A stretch of DNA of 64,000 nt from Streptomyces clavuligerus (GTDB lineage: Bacteria > Actinomycetota > Actinomycetes > Streptomycetales > Streptomycetaceae): positions 2,542,001 through 2,606,000 of the forward strand of contig NZ_CP027858.1 of assembly GCF_005519465.1 (NCBI RefSeq), in the 5' to 3' direction. The notes beneath the pieces were generated by a model. It made no database searches, was not told the origin of the DNA, and saw nothing but the letters and a program-made list of their open reading frames with translations. Positions 1 through 7,951 of the stretch are shown here, one piece after another. The number at the start of each line of letters is the position of its first letter. Within the stretch, counting starts at the first letter, position 1. Position numbers and translations under genes: made by a program.

Positions 1-459
1 GCGGCGGGGGTGACCGTGGTCTGCCTCCCCCAGGGCGGCTGTGGCGCGCTGGAGCACCGGGGCACCGCTCCCGTGCGGCTGCTGCGGGCGGCGGGGGTGC
101 GGGTCGCCGCGGGCGGCGGGGCGCTGCGCGATGTGTCGAACCCGGTGGGCCGGGGCGACCCGCTGGAGGCCGCCTATCTGCTGGCCTCGCAGACGGGGCT
201 GCGCGCCCAAGAGGCGTACGACGCGGTCGGCCCGGCCGCCCGGGAGGCCATGGGGCTGCCGGAGGTCCGGGTGGAGGCGGGTTTCCCGGCGGAGCTGCTG
301 GCGGTGCGCGGGGAGCGGATCTCGGGGGTGCTGTCGCTCGCGTACAGCAGGATCGTCATCCACCGCGGCCGGGTCGTGGCCCGGACCAGCGCGGTACGGG
401 AGTACTGCGACTCGGCCGTGGCGGTGGCGCTGGAGCTGCCGCGGCAGGGGCGCCCCTGA
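1..459 (+). CDS. Cytosine deaminase-like amidohydrolase, C-terminal part (cut by window edge)
   Basis: The reading frame is open from the first base and stops at 459, so only the last ~152 residues of a longer gene are present. The segment with residues DVSNPVGRGDPLEAAYLLAS matches the C-terminal metal-site and lid region of CodA-type cytosine deaminases. The end, VIHRGRVVART, is the usual closing beta strand of the amidohydrolase composite domain. Family role: hydrolytic deamination of cytosine or related amines in the cytosol. The metal-binding HxH motif lies outside the window, so the substrate cannot be judged. The in-frame GTG at 10 is probably internal, not a start. Confidence 0.7.
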   Translation, partial: AAGVTVVCLPQGGCGALEHRGTAPVRLLRAAGVRVAAGGGALRDVSNPVGRGDPLEAAYLLASQTGLRAQEAYDAVGPAAREAMGLPEVRVEAGFPAELLAVRGERISGVLSLAYSRIVIHRGRVVARTSAVREYCDSAVAVALELPRQGRP

Positions 460-578
460 GCCGTGCCCGGCGCGTCCGGGCGGGACGGCCCCGGGCCGTG
501 CCACAGACCGGGGGACCCTCGGTGCGACGCGCCGCCGCGGTGAGGCGGACGCGGCCCGGCGGACGTACGGTCGACGTC

Positions 579-1235
579 ATGCGCATTGTCATCGCTGGAG
601 GACATGGCCGGATCGCCCTGCGGCTGGAGCGGTTGCTCTCGGCGGGCGGGCACGAGGCCGTGGGGATCGTACGCAACCCCGATCACCGCGCGGACCTGCG
701 GGCGGCCGGGGCGGAAGCGGTCGTCCTGGATCTGGAGTCGGCGCCCGTGGACGAGGTGGCCGAGGTGCTGAAGGGCGCGGACGCCGCGGTGTTCGCGGCG
801 GGCGCCGGGCCGGGCAGCGGCACGGCCCGCAAGGAGACCGTGGACCGGGCCGCCGCGCTGCTGCTCGCGGACGCCGCGGAACGCGCGGGGGTGCGGCGCT
901 TTGTCGTGGTGTCCTCGATGGGCGCGGACGCCGGGCATCCGGGCGACGAGGTCTTCGACGTCTATCTGCGGGCGAAGGGCGCGGCGGACGACGCCGTACG
1001 GTCCCGTTCCGCCCTGGACTGGACGATTCTGCGCCCGGGGATGCTGACGGACGACGCCGGTACCGGCCTGGTCCGGCTGGAGGCGGCGACGGGGCGGGGC
1101 CCGGTCCCGCGCGACGACGTCGCGGCGGTCCTGGCCGAGGTGCTGGAGACCCCGGCCACGGCGGGGCTGACCCTGGAGCTGGTCGGCGGCTCGGTCCCGG
1201 TCACCGTGGCGGTCAAGGACATCGCGGGGAACTGA
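579..1235 (+). CDS. NAD(P)-binding SDR/NmrA-like oxidoreductase
   Basis: This 218-residue protein begins MRIVIAGGHGRIALRL, a glycine-rich Rossmann dinucleotide-binding loop. VVVSSMGAD and an LDWTILRPGMLTD segment follow, which are typical of atypical short-chain dehydrogenases (NmrA/SDR_a5 group, YwnB/YhfK-like). An upstream in-frame start at 498 exists, but the family begins at the Rossmann strand, so ATG 579 is chosen. The classical YxxxK pair is not obvious, as is usual for this subgroup. It lies 71 bp before a GyrI-like gene. The substrate is unknown. Confidence 0.8.
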   Translation: MRIVIAGGHGRIALRLERLLSAGGHEAVGIVRNPDHRADLRAAGAEAVVLDLESAPVDEVAEVLKGADAAVFAAGAGPGSGTARKETVDRAAALLLADAAERAGVRRFVVVSSMGADAGHPGDEVFDVYLRAKGAADDAVRSRSALDWTILRPGMLTDDAGTGLVRLEAATGRGPVPRDDVAAVLAEVLETPATAGLTLELVGGSVPVTVAVKDIAGN

Positions 1236-1306
1236 CCCACCGGACGCCCGGCGCCCGGCCCGACGAGTCCGGGGCCGGGACCGGTCCTCCCGACAGGAGG
1301 AACACC

Positions 1307-1816
1307 ATGTCTGACTTCGCCTCCCTCGAACCCATCGTGGTGGAGCACGGCGAACGCCCGTACGCGTTCATCCGCGGCTCCGTCCGGATGGACGCCTTCG
1401 CGACGATCGCCGACCGCCTCGGCGAGCTGATCGGCTGGGTCGCCGCGCAGGGCACCGAGTTCGCCGGCCCGCCCTTCTTCCGCTTCAACACGGTCGACCT
1501 GACCGGTGAGTCGGAGGTCGAGGCGGGCATCCCGGTGGTCTCGCTCCCCACCCCGGAGGGCGACATCCACATCGGCGCCCTCCCCCCGGGCCGCTACGCC
1601 ACCGCCCGCTTCACCGGCCACCCCGACCGCCTCCGCTCCGTGGCCACCGCCCTGCGCGCCTGGGCCGACCGCGAGAACCTGCCCTTCGACATGACGCGAA
1701 CCGACGACGGCGTGGAGCACTGTGCCTGCCGCATCGAGTCCTACCTCACCGACCCCCGCGTCCAACCCGACCCGCACCAGTGGGAGATGGAACTCGCCTT
1801 CCGCCTCGCGGACTGA
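1307..1816 (+). CDS. GyrI-like small-molecule-binding domain protein
   Basis: The 169-residue cytosolic protein starts at ATG 1307 behind a clear AGGAGG at 1295-1300. It resembles stand-alone GyrI-like / AraC effector-binding (SOUL-like fold) proteins. Two domain halves are visible, with the characteristic aromatic and acidic stretch PFFRFNTVDL near residues 50-60, the LPPGRYATARFTGHPD turn near 87-102 and a final QWEMELAFRL strand. There is no DNA-binding domain, so it may sense or buffer a small ligand. No partner gene is evident; the adjacent SDR gene could be co-transcribed. Confidence 0.75.
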   Translation: MSDFASLEPIVVEHGERPYAFIRGSVRMDAFATIADRLGELIGWVAAQGTEFAGPPFFRFNTVDLTGESEVEAGIPVVSLPTPEGDIHIGALPPGRYATARFTGHPDRLRSVATALRAWADRENLPFDMTRTDDGVEHCACRIESYLTDPRVQPDPHQWEMELAFRLAD

Positions 1817-1885
1817 CCTCCGCCGCCCTCCCGGTCCTGTCCGCCTGGCAGGATCGGGGGACAGGACGAGTCGTCAGGGGGCACC

Positions 1886-2267
1886 ATGGGCACGCTGGAA
1901 GAGCTGACGTCGGACCTCCTCATGGACAGGCTCAGAAAGCTCCGGGTCCACCGGCTCAACGGGCGGCCGAGCAGGCACAAGCCGCTCGCGCTGCTGTGGG
2001 GCATCTCCAGGATCGCCGGCGGGAAGCCGCCCATATCCGCGGTCTCGGCCCCCCCACCGCGGCCCCGACGAGCTGTCGAACCTGCTGGTCCTGTGCCCCA
2101 ATCACCATGTCCAGTTCGATGCCTTCGCGATATACGTCGACGCCGACGGCATGGTTCGCACCACCGCGGACGGACAGGCGGTGGAAGAGCTCCGGCGGCA
2201 CACCGCCCATCGGCTCAGCGAAGCGCATCTCCGTTACCACCGCGCGTGGTGCGGCCGGGACGACTGA
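1886..2267 (+). pseudogene. Decayed HNH restriction endonuclease (SBD/ScoMcrA-like remnant)
   Basis: An intact start at 1886 encodes about 50 residues (RLRKLRVHRLNG then RHKPLALLWGISR) that look like the N-terminus of the SBD-HNH endonucleases recognising phosphorothioated or methylated DNA. The frame then breaks. From about 2052 a different frame, ending with TGA at 2265-2267, gives PHRGPDELSNLLVLCPNHH, VQFDAFAIYVDADG and a closing HLRYHRAW, the HNH nuclease C-terminus with its N-H-H core. The two ends are joined out of frame at about 2040-2052 and the whole middle is missing. This is an internal deletion, not a simple frameshift. From memory, ScoMcrA (SCO4631) lies in the island near the equivalent tRNA-Tyr of S. 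coelicolor, which fits a remnant of past restriction DNA here. Confidence 0.7.
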
Positions 2268-2316
2268 CCCTCCGGGACGGGCTCCACAGCCCCCGTTCAT
2301 GATCTTCGTCATAGGG

Positions 2317-2376
2317 CCTGGCAGTGTCAGACAGCGCCTGGCAGTACTTGGCAGCGTCTGGCAGTACTTGTCAGCG
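2317..2376. repeat. Three 20-bp imperfect tandem repeats
   Basis: Three consecutive 20-mers of the form (C/T)CTGGCAGTACTTGGCAGCG occupy 2317-2336, 2337-2356 and 2357-2376; a partial fourth unit follows. Copies 2 and 3 differ at two positions. They lie between the dead endonuclease gene and the tRNA-Tyr terminator. No function is evident. Confidence 0.8.
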
Positions 2377-2438
2377 TCTGTCTGGGTTCTTCCGCGGCAG
2401 GCCCACCGCGCGCGGGCGGTGCCGGGACCCGAGGAACG

Positions 2439-2482
2439 ACGATGGCCCCTGATCCGCGTTTCCGCAGATCAGGGGCCATCGT
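2439..2482 (-). terminator. Intrinsic terminator behind tRNA-Tyr
   Basis: A perfect 16-bp inverted repeat (arms 2439-2454 and 2467-2482, 12-nt loop) starts 8 bp after the mature 3' end of the tRNA. It has no U tract, as is usual in Streptomyces. It can also stop rightward transcription from the pseudogene. Confidence 0.85.
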
Positions 2483-2489
2483 TCTCGCG

Positions 2490-2571
2490 TGGCGGCGCCA
2501 GGATTCGAACCTGGGTAGGCTAAGCCGACGGATTTACAGTCCGCTCCCATTGGCCACTCGGGCACACCGCC
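2490..2571 (-). tRNA. tRNA-Tyr (anticodon GTA)
   Basis: Read on the minus strand, the 82-nt sequence folds as a class II tRNA. The 7-bp acceptor stem GGCGGTG pairs with CGCCGCC, discriminator base A; the loop CTGTAAA carries anticodon GTA; there is a long variable arm; the T arm carries GGTTCGAATCC. CCA is not encoded. From established knowledge, SLP1-type integrative elements use a tRNA-Tyr gene as attB in Streptomyces. Here the site looks unoccupied: no integrase lies beside it and yajQ follows directly. Confidence 0.97.
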
Positions 2572-2770
2572 ATTGAGAAGGTGCCACCTCGGAATCCCCG
2601 CCTCGCGGCGGCGCTCCTTGGCGACGACGTAAACAATACCTGATGTACGGGGGTGCTACGCCACTGGATTGATCAACCGTTGGAAGCGGTGCGGGTGGCT
2701 AGGCTTGCCCGAGCGGTTCGGGGACTCCGGCCGCGCCCTTCACGCACCCCGATACAAGGAGCCACAGGAC

Positions 2771-3259
2771 ATGGCCGACTCCAGTTTCGACATCGTCTCG
2801 AAGGTCGAGCGGCAGGAGGTCGACAACGCCCTCAACCAGACCTCGAAGGAGATCGCGCAGCGGTACGACTTCAAGAACGTCGGAGCGTCGATCTCCTGGT
2901 CCGGCGAGAAGATCCTGATGCAGGCGAACTCCGAGGACCGGGTCACCGCGATCCTCGATGTGTTCCAGTCCAAGCTGATCAAGCGGGGCATCTCGCTGAA
3001 GGCGCTGGACGCGGGCGAGCCGCAGCCGTCCGGCAAGGAGTACAAGATCTTCGCCACGATCACCGAGGGCATCTCGCAGGAGAACGCCAAGAAGGTCGCG
3101 AAGGTCATCCGTGACGAGGGCCCGAAGGGCGTCAAGGCGCAGGTGCAGGGCGACGAGCTGCGGGTCACCTCCAAGAGCCGGGACGACCTCCAGGCCGTGC
3201 AGGCGCTGCTGAAGGGGCAGGACTTCGACTTCGCCCTCCAGTTCGTGAACTACCGGTGA
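2771..3259 (+). CDS. yajQ: YajQ family nucleotide-binding protein
   Basis: This 162-residue protein matches the full length of the YajQ/DUF520 (UPF0234) family. It has the opening [16 protein letters not shown], the conserved RYDFKN near residue 35 and the ending [12 protein letters not shown]. The fold is two ferredoxin-like domains that bind nucleic acid, and in some bacteria cyclic di-GMP. It is cytosolic. ATG 2771 is preceded by AAGGAG at a suitable distance. It stands alone between a tRNA gene and the repair pair. A small hairpin overlaps its stop codon (ACCGGTG/CACCGGT, 3252-3274). Confidence 0.95.
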   Translation: MADSSFDIVSKVERQEVDNALNQTSKEIAQRYDFKNVGASISWSGEKILMQANSEDRVTAILDVFQSKLIKRGISLKALDAGEPQPSGKEYKIFATITEGISQENAKKVAKVIRDEGPKGVKAQVQGDELRVTSKSRDDLQAVQALLKGQDFDFALQFVNYR

Positions 3260-3456
3260 GCTGAAACCACCGGTGGCCTGACCCACCGAGCCGGACGGCT
3301 CCCGGTGTCCGGTCCGCGAGGGCGGAGCGGGCACCAGGAGCCGGGGGCGGTGCGCCCGGGGGCGACGTCCGAATCCCGCCAGCGTGCGGGCTGCCGACGG
3401 CGCAGACTCGAAGGCGTGGGGCGCGGGATGCCCCGGAGCGCGAGAGAGGCAGGGCC

Positions 3457-4011
3457 ATGAGCACCGGAACCGGCACCGGCGGGGACGCAGTGACGCTGTA
3501 CACGACCACCGAGAGCCCCCTGGGCACCGTGCTGCTCGTGGGCGTGGAGTCCGCGACGGCACCGGGCGGCACCGCGCTGGTCTCGCTCTCCGTCCCCGGG
3601 CAGAAGGGCGCGGCGGTCGTCCGTCCGGACTGGCGCCATGGGCCCGGCGCCTTCGCCGAGATCGAGGCGCAGCTCCGCGCCTACTTCGCGGGCACACGGA
3701 CCCGTTTCGCGATCGAGTGGGCCGAGGTGGCTCCGGGGGCTGCGGCGCCCACCGCGTTCCAGCGGCGGGTCTGGCGGGCCCTGGAGGAGATCCCGTACGG
3801 GACGACCACGACCTATGGGGAGATCGCCCGGCGGGTCGGTGTCTCCGGGGCGGCGGTGCGGGCGGTGGGCACGGCGATCGGCCGGAATCCGCTGCTCGTG
3901 GTGCGGCCGTGCCATCGGGTCATCGGTGCCGACGGCGCGCTGCGCGGCTATGCGGGCGGGCTGGAGCGCAAGGAGTGTCTGCTCGCCCTTGAGGGCGCGC
4001 TCGGATCATGA
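3457..4011 (+). CDS. ogt: Methylated-DNA--protein-cysteine methyltransferase (Ogt/AGT)
   Basis: The suicide repair protein transfers an alkyl group from O6-alkylguanine in DNA to its own cysteine. The 184-residue sequence ends with the active-site motif RPCHRVIG (Cys152) and the helix-turn-helix YGTTTTYGEIARRVG just before it. GGL-ERKECLLALE is the usual C-terminal helix. Start ATG 3457 follows a weak GAGAGG. Its stop overlaps the start of the AlkB-like gene by 4 bp, so the two are translationally coupled into a direct-reversal alkylation repair unit. Confidence 0.95.
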   Translation: MSTGTGTGGDAVTLYTTTESPLGTVLLVGVESATAPGGTALVSLSVPGQKGAAVVRPDWRHGPGAFAEIEAQLRAYFAGTRTRFAIEWAEVAPGAAAPTAFQRRVWRALEEIPYGTTTTYGEIARRVGVSGAAVRAVGTAIGRNPLLVVRPCHRVIGADGALRGYAGGLERKECLLALEGALGS

Positions 4012-4775
4012 GCGCGGCGGCCGGACCGGGAGGCGGTGCCCCGCGGCCCGGGGGCTGGGGCGGCACGGACGGGTCCGGGGGCGCCCCGGACGGTGAGGGG
4101 CTGTTCCCGCTGCCGGTGAGCGGCCCCGTTCCGCGTGTGCCCGTCGAGATCGCTCCGGGTGCGGTGCATGTCCCGGGCTGGCTCACGGTCGAGCGGCAGC
4201 GCCGGCTGGTGGACGCCTGCCGGGGCTGGGCGCGCGGGCCGGTGCCGATGCGGCACACGGTGCTGCCGGGCGGCGGGGTGATGTCGGTGCGGACGGTGTG
4301 TCTGGGCTGGCACTGGCAGCCGTACCGGTACTCCCGCACGGCGGACGACGTGAACGGCGCCCGGCCCGCGCCGTTGCCCGGCTGGCTGGCCGGGTGGGGG
4401 CGCGCGGCGGTGCTCGCGGCCCATGGGCCCGACGGGGGCGGGTCCGCGTACGCCCCGGACACCGCTCTGATCAACTTCTATGACGACGGGGCGCGGATGG
4501 GCATGCACCAGGACCGCGAGGAGCGGTCCGCGGCTCCTGTGGTCTCCCTGAGCGTCGGTGACCGCTGTGTCTTCCGCTTCGGCAACACCCGGACGCGGGG
4601 GCGTCCGTACCTCGATGTGGAGCTGGCCTCGGGCGATCTGTTCGTCTTCGGCGGGCCCTCGCGGGCGGCGTATCACGGGGTGCCGAAGGTGTATCCGGGC
4701 ACGGCCGTCCCGGGGACCGGGATACGGAGCGGGCGGCTGAACCTCACCCTGCGCGAGACCGGCCTCAGCGGCTGA
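4008..4775 (+). CDS. alkB: AlkB-like 2-oxoglutarate/Fe(II) dioxygenase
   Basis: This 255-residue protein is predicted to oxidatively demethylate 1-methyladenine and 3-methylcytosine. Fe ligands are visible as HxD (His167, Asp169, in GMHQDREE) and His223 (AAYHGV). Arg243 and Arg249 in GRLNLTLRETG are the 2-oxoglutarate and substrate arginines. LINFYDDGARMGMHQD is the AlkB hallmark. The first ~40 residues are a Gly/Pro-rich leader. ATG 4008 overlaps the stop of ogt (ATGA). No Ada-type regulator is adjacent. Confidence 0.93.
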   Translation: MSAAAGPGGGAPRPGGWGGTDGSGGAPDGEGLFPLPVSGPVPRVPVEIAPGAVHVPGWLTVERQRRLVDACRGWARGPVPMRHTVLPGGGVMSVRTVCLGWHWQPYRYSRTADDVNGARPAPLPGWLAGWGRAAVLAAHGPDGGGSAYAPDTALINFYDDGARMGMHQDREERSAAPVVSLSVGDRCVFRFGNTRTRGRPYLDVELASGDLFVFGGPSRAAYHGVPKVYPGTAVPGTGIRSGRLNLTLRETGLSG

Positions 4776-4826
4776 CCCGCCGTCCCGGCGCGCACCGGCA
4801 GGCGGGCCGGGCGCGGGACCGGGTGG

Positions 4827-5219
4827 TCAGCGCGGGGCGAAGGGCTGGTCCGTGGGGACGATCTCCTTGCCCAGCGGCAGCAGCGAGACCGGTATCAGCT
4901 TGAAGTTCGCGATGCCCAGCGGGATACCGATGATGGTGACGCAGAGAACGATCCCGGTGACGATGTGCCCCAGCGCCAGCCACCACCCCGCGAGGATCAA
5001 CCAGAGCACATTGCCCACGCAGGACGGCGCCCCGGCGTCCTTGCGGTCGACCACGGTGTACCCGAAGGGCCACAGGGCGTAGATCCCGATACGGAAGGCG
5101 GCCAGGCCGAAGGGTATGCCGATGATCGTCAGACAGAGCAGCGCGCCCGCGAACATATAGCCCAGGAACATCCAGAAGCCGCACAGGACGAGCCATATGA
5201 CGTTCAGAACTGTCTTCAT
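4827..5219 (-). CDS. YccF domain inner-membrane protein
   Basis: The 130-residue membrane protein has two repeats of the YccF signature: [16 protein letters not shown] then [15 protein letters not shown], and [16 protein letters not shown] then [15 protein letters not shown]. Each repeat contributes hydrophobic hairpins. The family's function is not established. Its start overlaps the stop of htpX by 4 bp, so it is the second gene of an htpX-yccF operon and may share a membrane-quality role. Confidence 0.9.
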   Translation of the reverse strand: MKTVLNVIWLVLCGFWMFLGYMFAGALLCLTIIGIPFGLAAFRIGIYALWPFGYTVVDRKDAGAPSCVGNVLWLILAGWWLALGHIVTGIVLCVTIIGIPLGIANFKLIPVSLLPLGKEIVPTDQPFAPR

Positions 5220-6076
5220 GACCGAGGACCTGCCATCTGTTCGAGCCGGGCGATGCGTTCCGCCATCGGCGGGTGGGTGGAGAACATCTTGGACAACCCC
5301 TTTCCCGGCCTGAAGGGGTTCGCAATCATCATGTGGCTCGCGGTCTCCAGCCGGGGCTCGGGCGGCAGCGGGAGCTGCTTCGTCCCGGCGTCGAGCTTGC
5401 GCAGGGCGCTGGCGAGGGCGAGCGGATCACCGGTGAGCCGGGCTCCCGACGCGTCCGCCTCGTACTCGCGGGAGCGGCTGACGGCGAGCTGGATGATCGA
5501 GGCGGCCACCGGGCCGAGGATCAGGATCAGCAGCATCCCGAAGAGGCCGGGGCCGTCGTCGTCGGACCGGCCGATGGGGATCAGCCAGGCGAAATTCACC
5601 AGGAACATCACGACGGAGGCCAGTGCTCCGGCGACGGACGAGATCAGGATGTCCCGGTTGTAGACATGGCTCAGCTCATGGCCGAGGACGCCGCGCAGCT
5701 CCCGTTCGTCCAGGAGCTGGAGGATGCCCTCGGTGCAGCACACCGCCGCGTTCCGCGGATTGCGGCCGGTGGCGAACGCCTTGGGGGCCTGGGTGGGGGA
5801 GATGTAGAGCCGGGGCATGGGCTGGCGCACGGACGTCGACAGCTCCCGGACGATGCGGTAGAGGCCGGGGGCCTCGAACTCGCTCACCGGGCGGGCCCGC
5901 ATCGCGCGCAGTGCCAGCTTGTCGCTGTTCCAGTACGCGTAGGCGTTGGTGCCGAGGGCGACGACGAACGCGACGATCAGCCCCGTGCGGCCGAAGAAAC
6001 TGCCGATGACGAGGATGAGAGCGGACAGTCCACCGAGAAGTACGGCGGTCTTCAGCCCATTGTGCCGGCGGTGCAC
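5216..6076 (-). CDS. htpX: HtpX-type membrane zinc metalloprotease (M48)
   Basis: The 286-residue protease degrades misfolded membrane proteins. It has two N-terminal membrane segments (about residues 10-50), the zinc motif HELSH (His133, Glu134, His137) in [11 protein letters not shown], further hydrophobic segments near 145-200, and the zinc-ligand glutamate region [29 protein letters not shown] ends the protein, as in the family. It is cotranscribed with yccF and lies directly downstream of the second complex I operon, separated by 228 bp. Confidence 0.95.
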   Translation of the reverse strand: MHRRHNGLKTAVLLGGLSALILVIGSFFGRTGLIVAFVVALGTNAYAYWNSDKLALRAMRARPVSEFEAPGLYRIVRELSTSVRQPMPRLYISPTQAPKAFATGRNPRNAAVCCTEGILQLLDERELRGVLGHELSHVYNRDILISSVAGALASVVMFLVNFAWLIPIGRSDDDGPGLFGMLLILILGPVAASIIQLAVSRSREYEADASGARLTGDPLALASALRKLDAGTKQLPLPPEPRLETASHMMIANPFRPGKGLSKMFSTHPPMAERIARLEQMAGPRS

Positions 6077-6304
6077 GGTACGCCCTCCAGGTGGTGCGGC
6101 AGGGGAACCCTTTGCTGGTGGTGCTCCACTCTCCAGTGGACCCTTCTGTACTGGTCAACGCCAGGCGAAGGGCCCCAGTTCCCTGCCGTCGCGGGGCCCG
6201 GCGGCGCCCGTTCGGGTGATCCTGGCCCGGGGCGGTGGGCCGGATCGGGGCGCGGCGGGCCGCGCCGGGCCGCGCCGGGGGCGTCGAGGAGCCGCCGGGG
6301 CCCG

Positions 6305-7951
6305 TCAGAACAGGCTGGTGGCCGCGGTGCGGAGGATCAGCTCGGGGTAGCCGGAGAGGACCACCGCCGCCACGGCGGTGAGGGCGATCGCCAGGGTGAG
6401 GGCGGGTGCGGCGGTCCCCGTGGCGGGCCGTGCCGCGACCGCCGTCGGCGCGGAACCGGGCCCGGCGGTCGCCGGGGGCTCCGGCCGCCCGGACCGGTCC
6501 GTCCGCTGCTGCCCCGGGGCCCGTTCCGGCTCCGGAGCGCGGAAGAGCACCGCCGTCCACATCAGGTAGTAGTACAGCGCGATGACCACGTTGACCGCCA
6601 TGACGACGGCGAGCCAGCCCAGCTCGGCGTCGACGGCCGTGGAGAAGACCGTGACCTTCGCGAAGAGCCCGATGATCCCCGGCGGCAGACCGGCCAGGCA
6701 GAGCAGGAAGAAGGCCATCACCAGGGCGGTGAGCGGGCTGGTGGACGCGAGGCCCCGGTAGTCGGAGATCCGGTTCAGCGGCTTGGTGCGGGCGACCAGG
6801 GCCACCACGGCGAAGGCGCCCAGGTTCACGACCGCGTACATCAGGGCGTACGCGACCGTCGCGCCGATCTGGTCGTCGCTGGAGTACGCGGCGGCGGCCA
6901 CGGGCACCAGGATGTAGCCCGCCTGGCCCACGGAGGACCAGGCCAGCAGCCGGACCGCGCTCCGGGGCCGGTCGGGGTCCTGGCGCAGGGCGGCGGCGTT
7001 GCCCGCCGTCATGGTCAGCGCGGCGAGCAGGGCCACGACGGGGCCCCAGACATCCGCGTACCCGGGGAACGCGACCACGGTCACCAGGATCAGCCCGGAG
7101 AAACCGACCGCCTTGCCGACGACGGAGAGGAAGGCCGCGATCGGCAGCGGCGCGCCCACATAGGTGTCGGGGACCCAGAAGTGGAAGGGGACGGCGGCCG
7201 TCTTGAAGGCGAAGCCGATCAGGGTCAGCGCGACGCCCGTCTTGACAAGGGTGTCGAGCTGTCCGGGGACGCTGCCCAGCTCGGCGGCGATCCGGGTGAG
7301 ATGGAGACTGCCGGTGGCGGCGTACACGAAACTCACGCCGAGCAGGGTGACGGCGGTCGCGGTGACGGAGGAGAGGAAGAACTTCAGCGCCGCCTCGCTG
7401 GAGAGCCGGTCGCCCCGGCGCAGACCGACCAGCGCGAAGGCGGGCAACGAGGCGACCTCCAGGGCGACGACCAGGGTGGCCAGGTCCCGGGACGCGGGCA
7501 GCAGGGCCGCGCCGGCGGTGGCGGACAGCAGCAGGAACCAGTACTCCCCCACCGGGTACGCGCGGTGGACGCGGTGGAGCGAGAGCAGGGCCGTCAGCAG
7601 CGCACCGCCGAGCACCAGGAGCTGGATGGCGAGGGCGAAGCGGTCGGCGGCGTAACTACAGGTGTCCGCGTCGGTGGTGAGGCAGAAGGTGCGGCGTTCG
7701 CCGTCCCGCAGCGGTACGAGGGTCAGGAGCGCGGCGGTGAGGCCCGCGAGCGCGCCGACGCCCAGCCAGCGCTTGTGCCGTTCGGGTACGAAGAGGTCGG
7801 CGACCAGCAGGATCAGGGCGACGGCCGCGGTGATGGTCGGGGGCGCGATCGCGAGCCAGTCGACGGACTGGACCAGGCTTCCGTCGGCCGCGGTGGTGCG
7901 GACGGCGTCCACCGCGGTGCGGACGGCGGGATCGCCGCTGGTCGTGATCAC
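6305..7951 (-). CDS. nuoN: NADH-quinone oxidoreductase subunit N, second operon
   Basis: A proton-pumping antiporter-like membrane subunit of complex I, 548 residues and about 14 hydrophobic segments. The Proton_antipo_M core is present (SSVGQAGYILVPVA and KTAAVPFHFWVPDTYVGAP with the pumping lysine/histidine region). GTG 7951 is chosen because AGGAGG lies just upstream and it overlaps the nuoM stop (GTGA). A Pro/Ala-rich, low-complexity cytoplasmic insert near residues 475-520 is absent from the nuoN of the main operon. It is the last gene of the 10-gene operon. Confidence 0.95.
   Translation of the reverse strand: MITTSGDPAVRTAVDAVRTTAADGSLVQSVDWLAIAPPTITAAVALILLVADLFVPERHKRWLGVGALAGLTAALLTLVPLRDGERRTFCLTTDADTCSYAADRFALAIQLLVLGGALLTALLSLHRVHRAYPVGEYWFLLLSATAGAALLPASRDLATLVVALEVASLPAFALVGLRRGDRLSSEAALKFFLSSVTATAVTLLGVSFVYAATGSLHLTRIAAELGSVPGQLDTLVKTGVALTLIGFAFKTAAVPFHFWVPDTYVGAPLPIAAFLSVVGKAVGFSGLILVTVVAFPGYADVWGPVVALLAALTMTAGNAAALRQDPDRPRSAVRLLAWSSVGQAGYILVPVAAAAYSSDDQIGATVAYALMYAVVNLGAFAVVALVARTKPLNRISDYRGLASTSPLTALVMAFFLLCLAGLPPGIIGLFAKVTVFSTAVDAELGWLAVVMAVNVVIALYYYLMWTAVLFRAPEPERAPGQQRTDRSGRPEPPATAGPGSAPTAVAARPATGTAAPALTLAIALTAVAAVVLSGYPELILRTAATSLF

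Noticed and set aside
2690..2735. tRNA-like string TTGCCCGAGCGGTTCGGGGA upstream of yajQ
   Set aside because: It resembles a D-arm but has no acceptor stem, anticodon arm or T arm; probably chance or a very old fragment.
6241..6300. GGGCCGCGCC duplicated string between nuoN2 and htpX
   Set aside because: Low-complexity GC-rich sequence, weak hairpin only; not specific enough.
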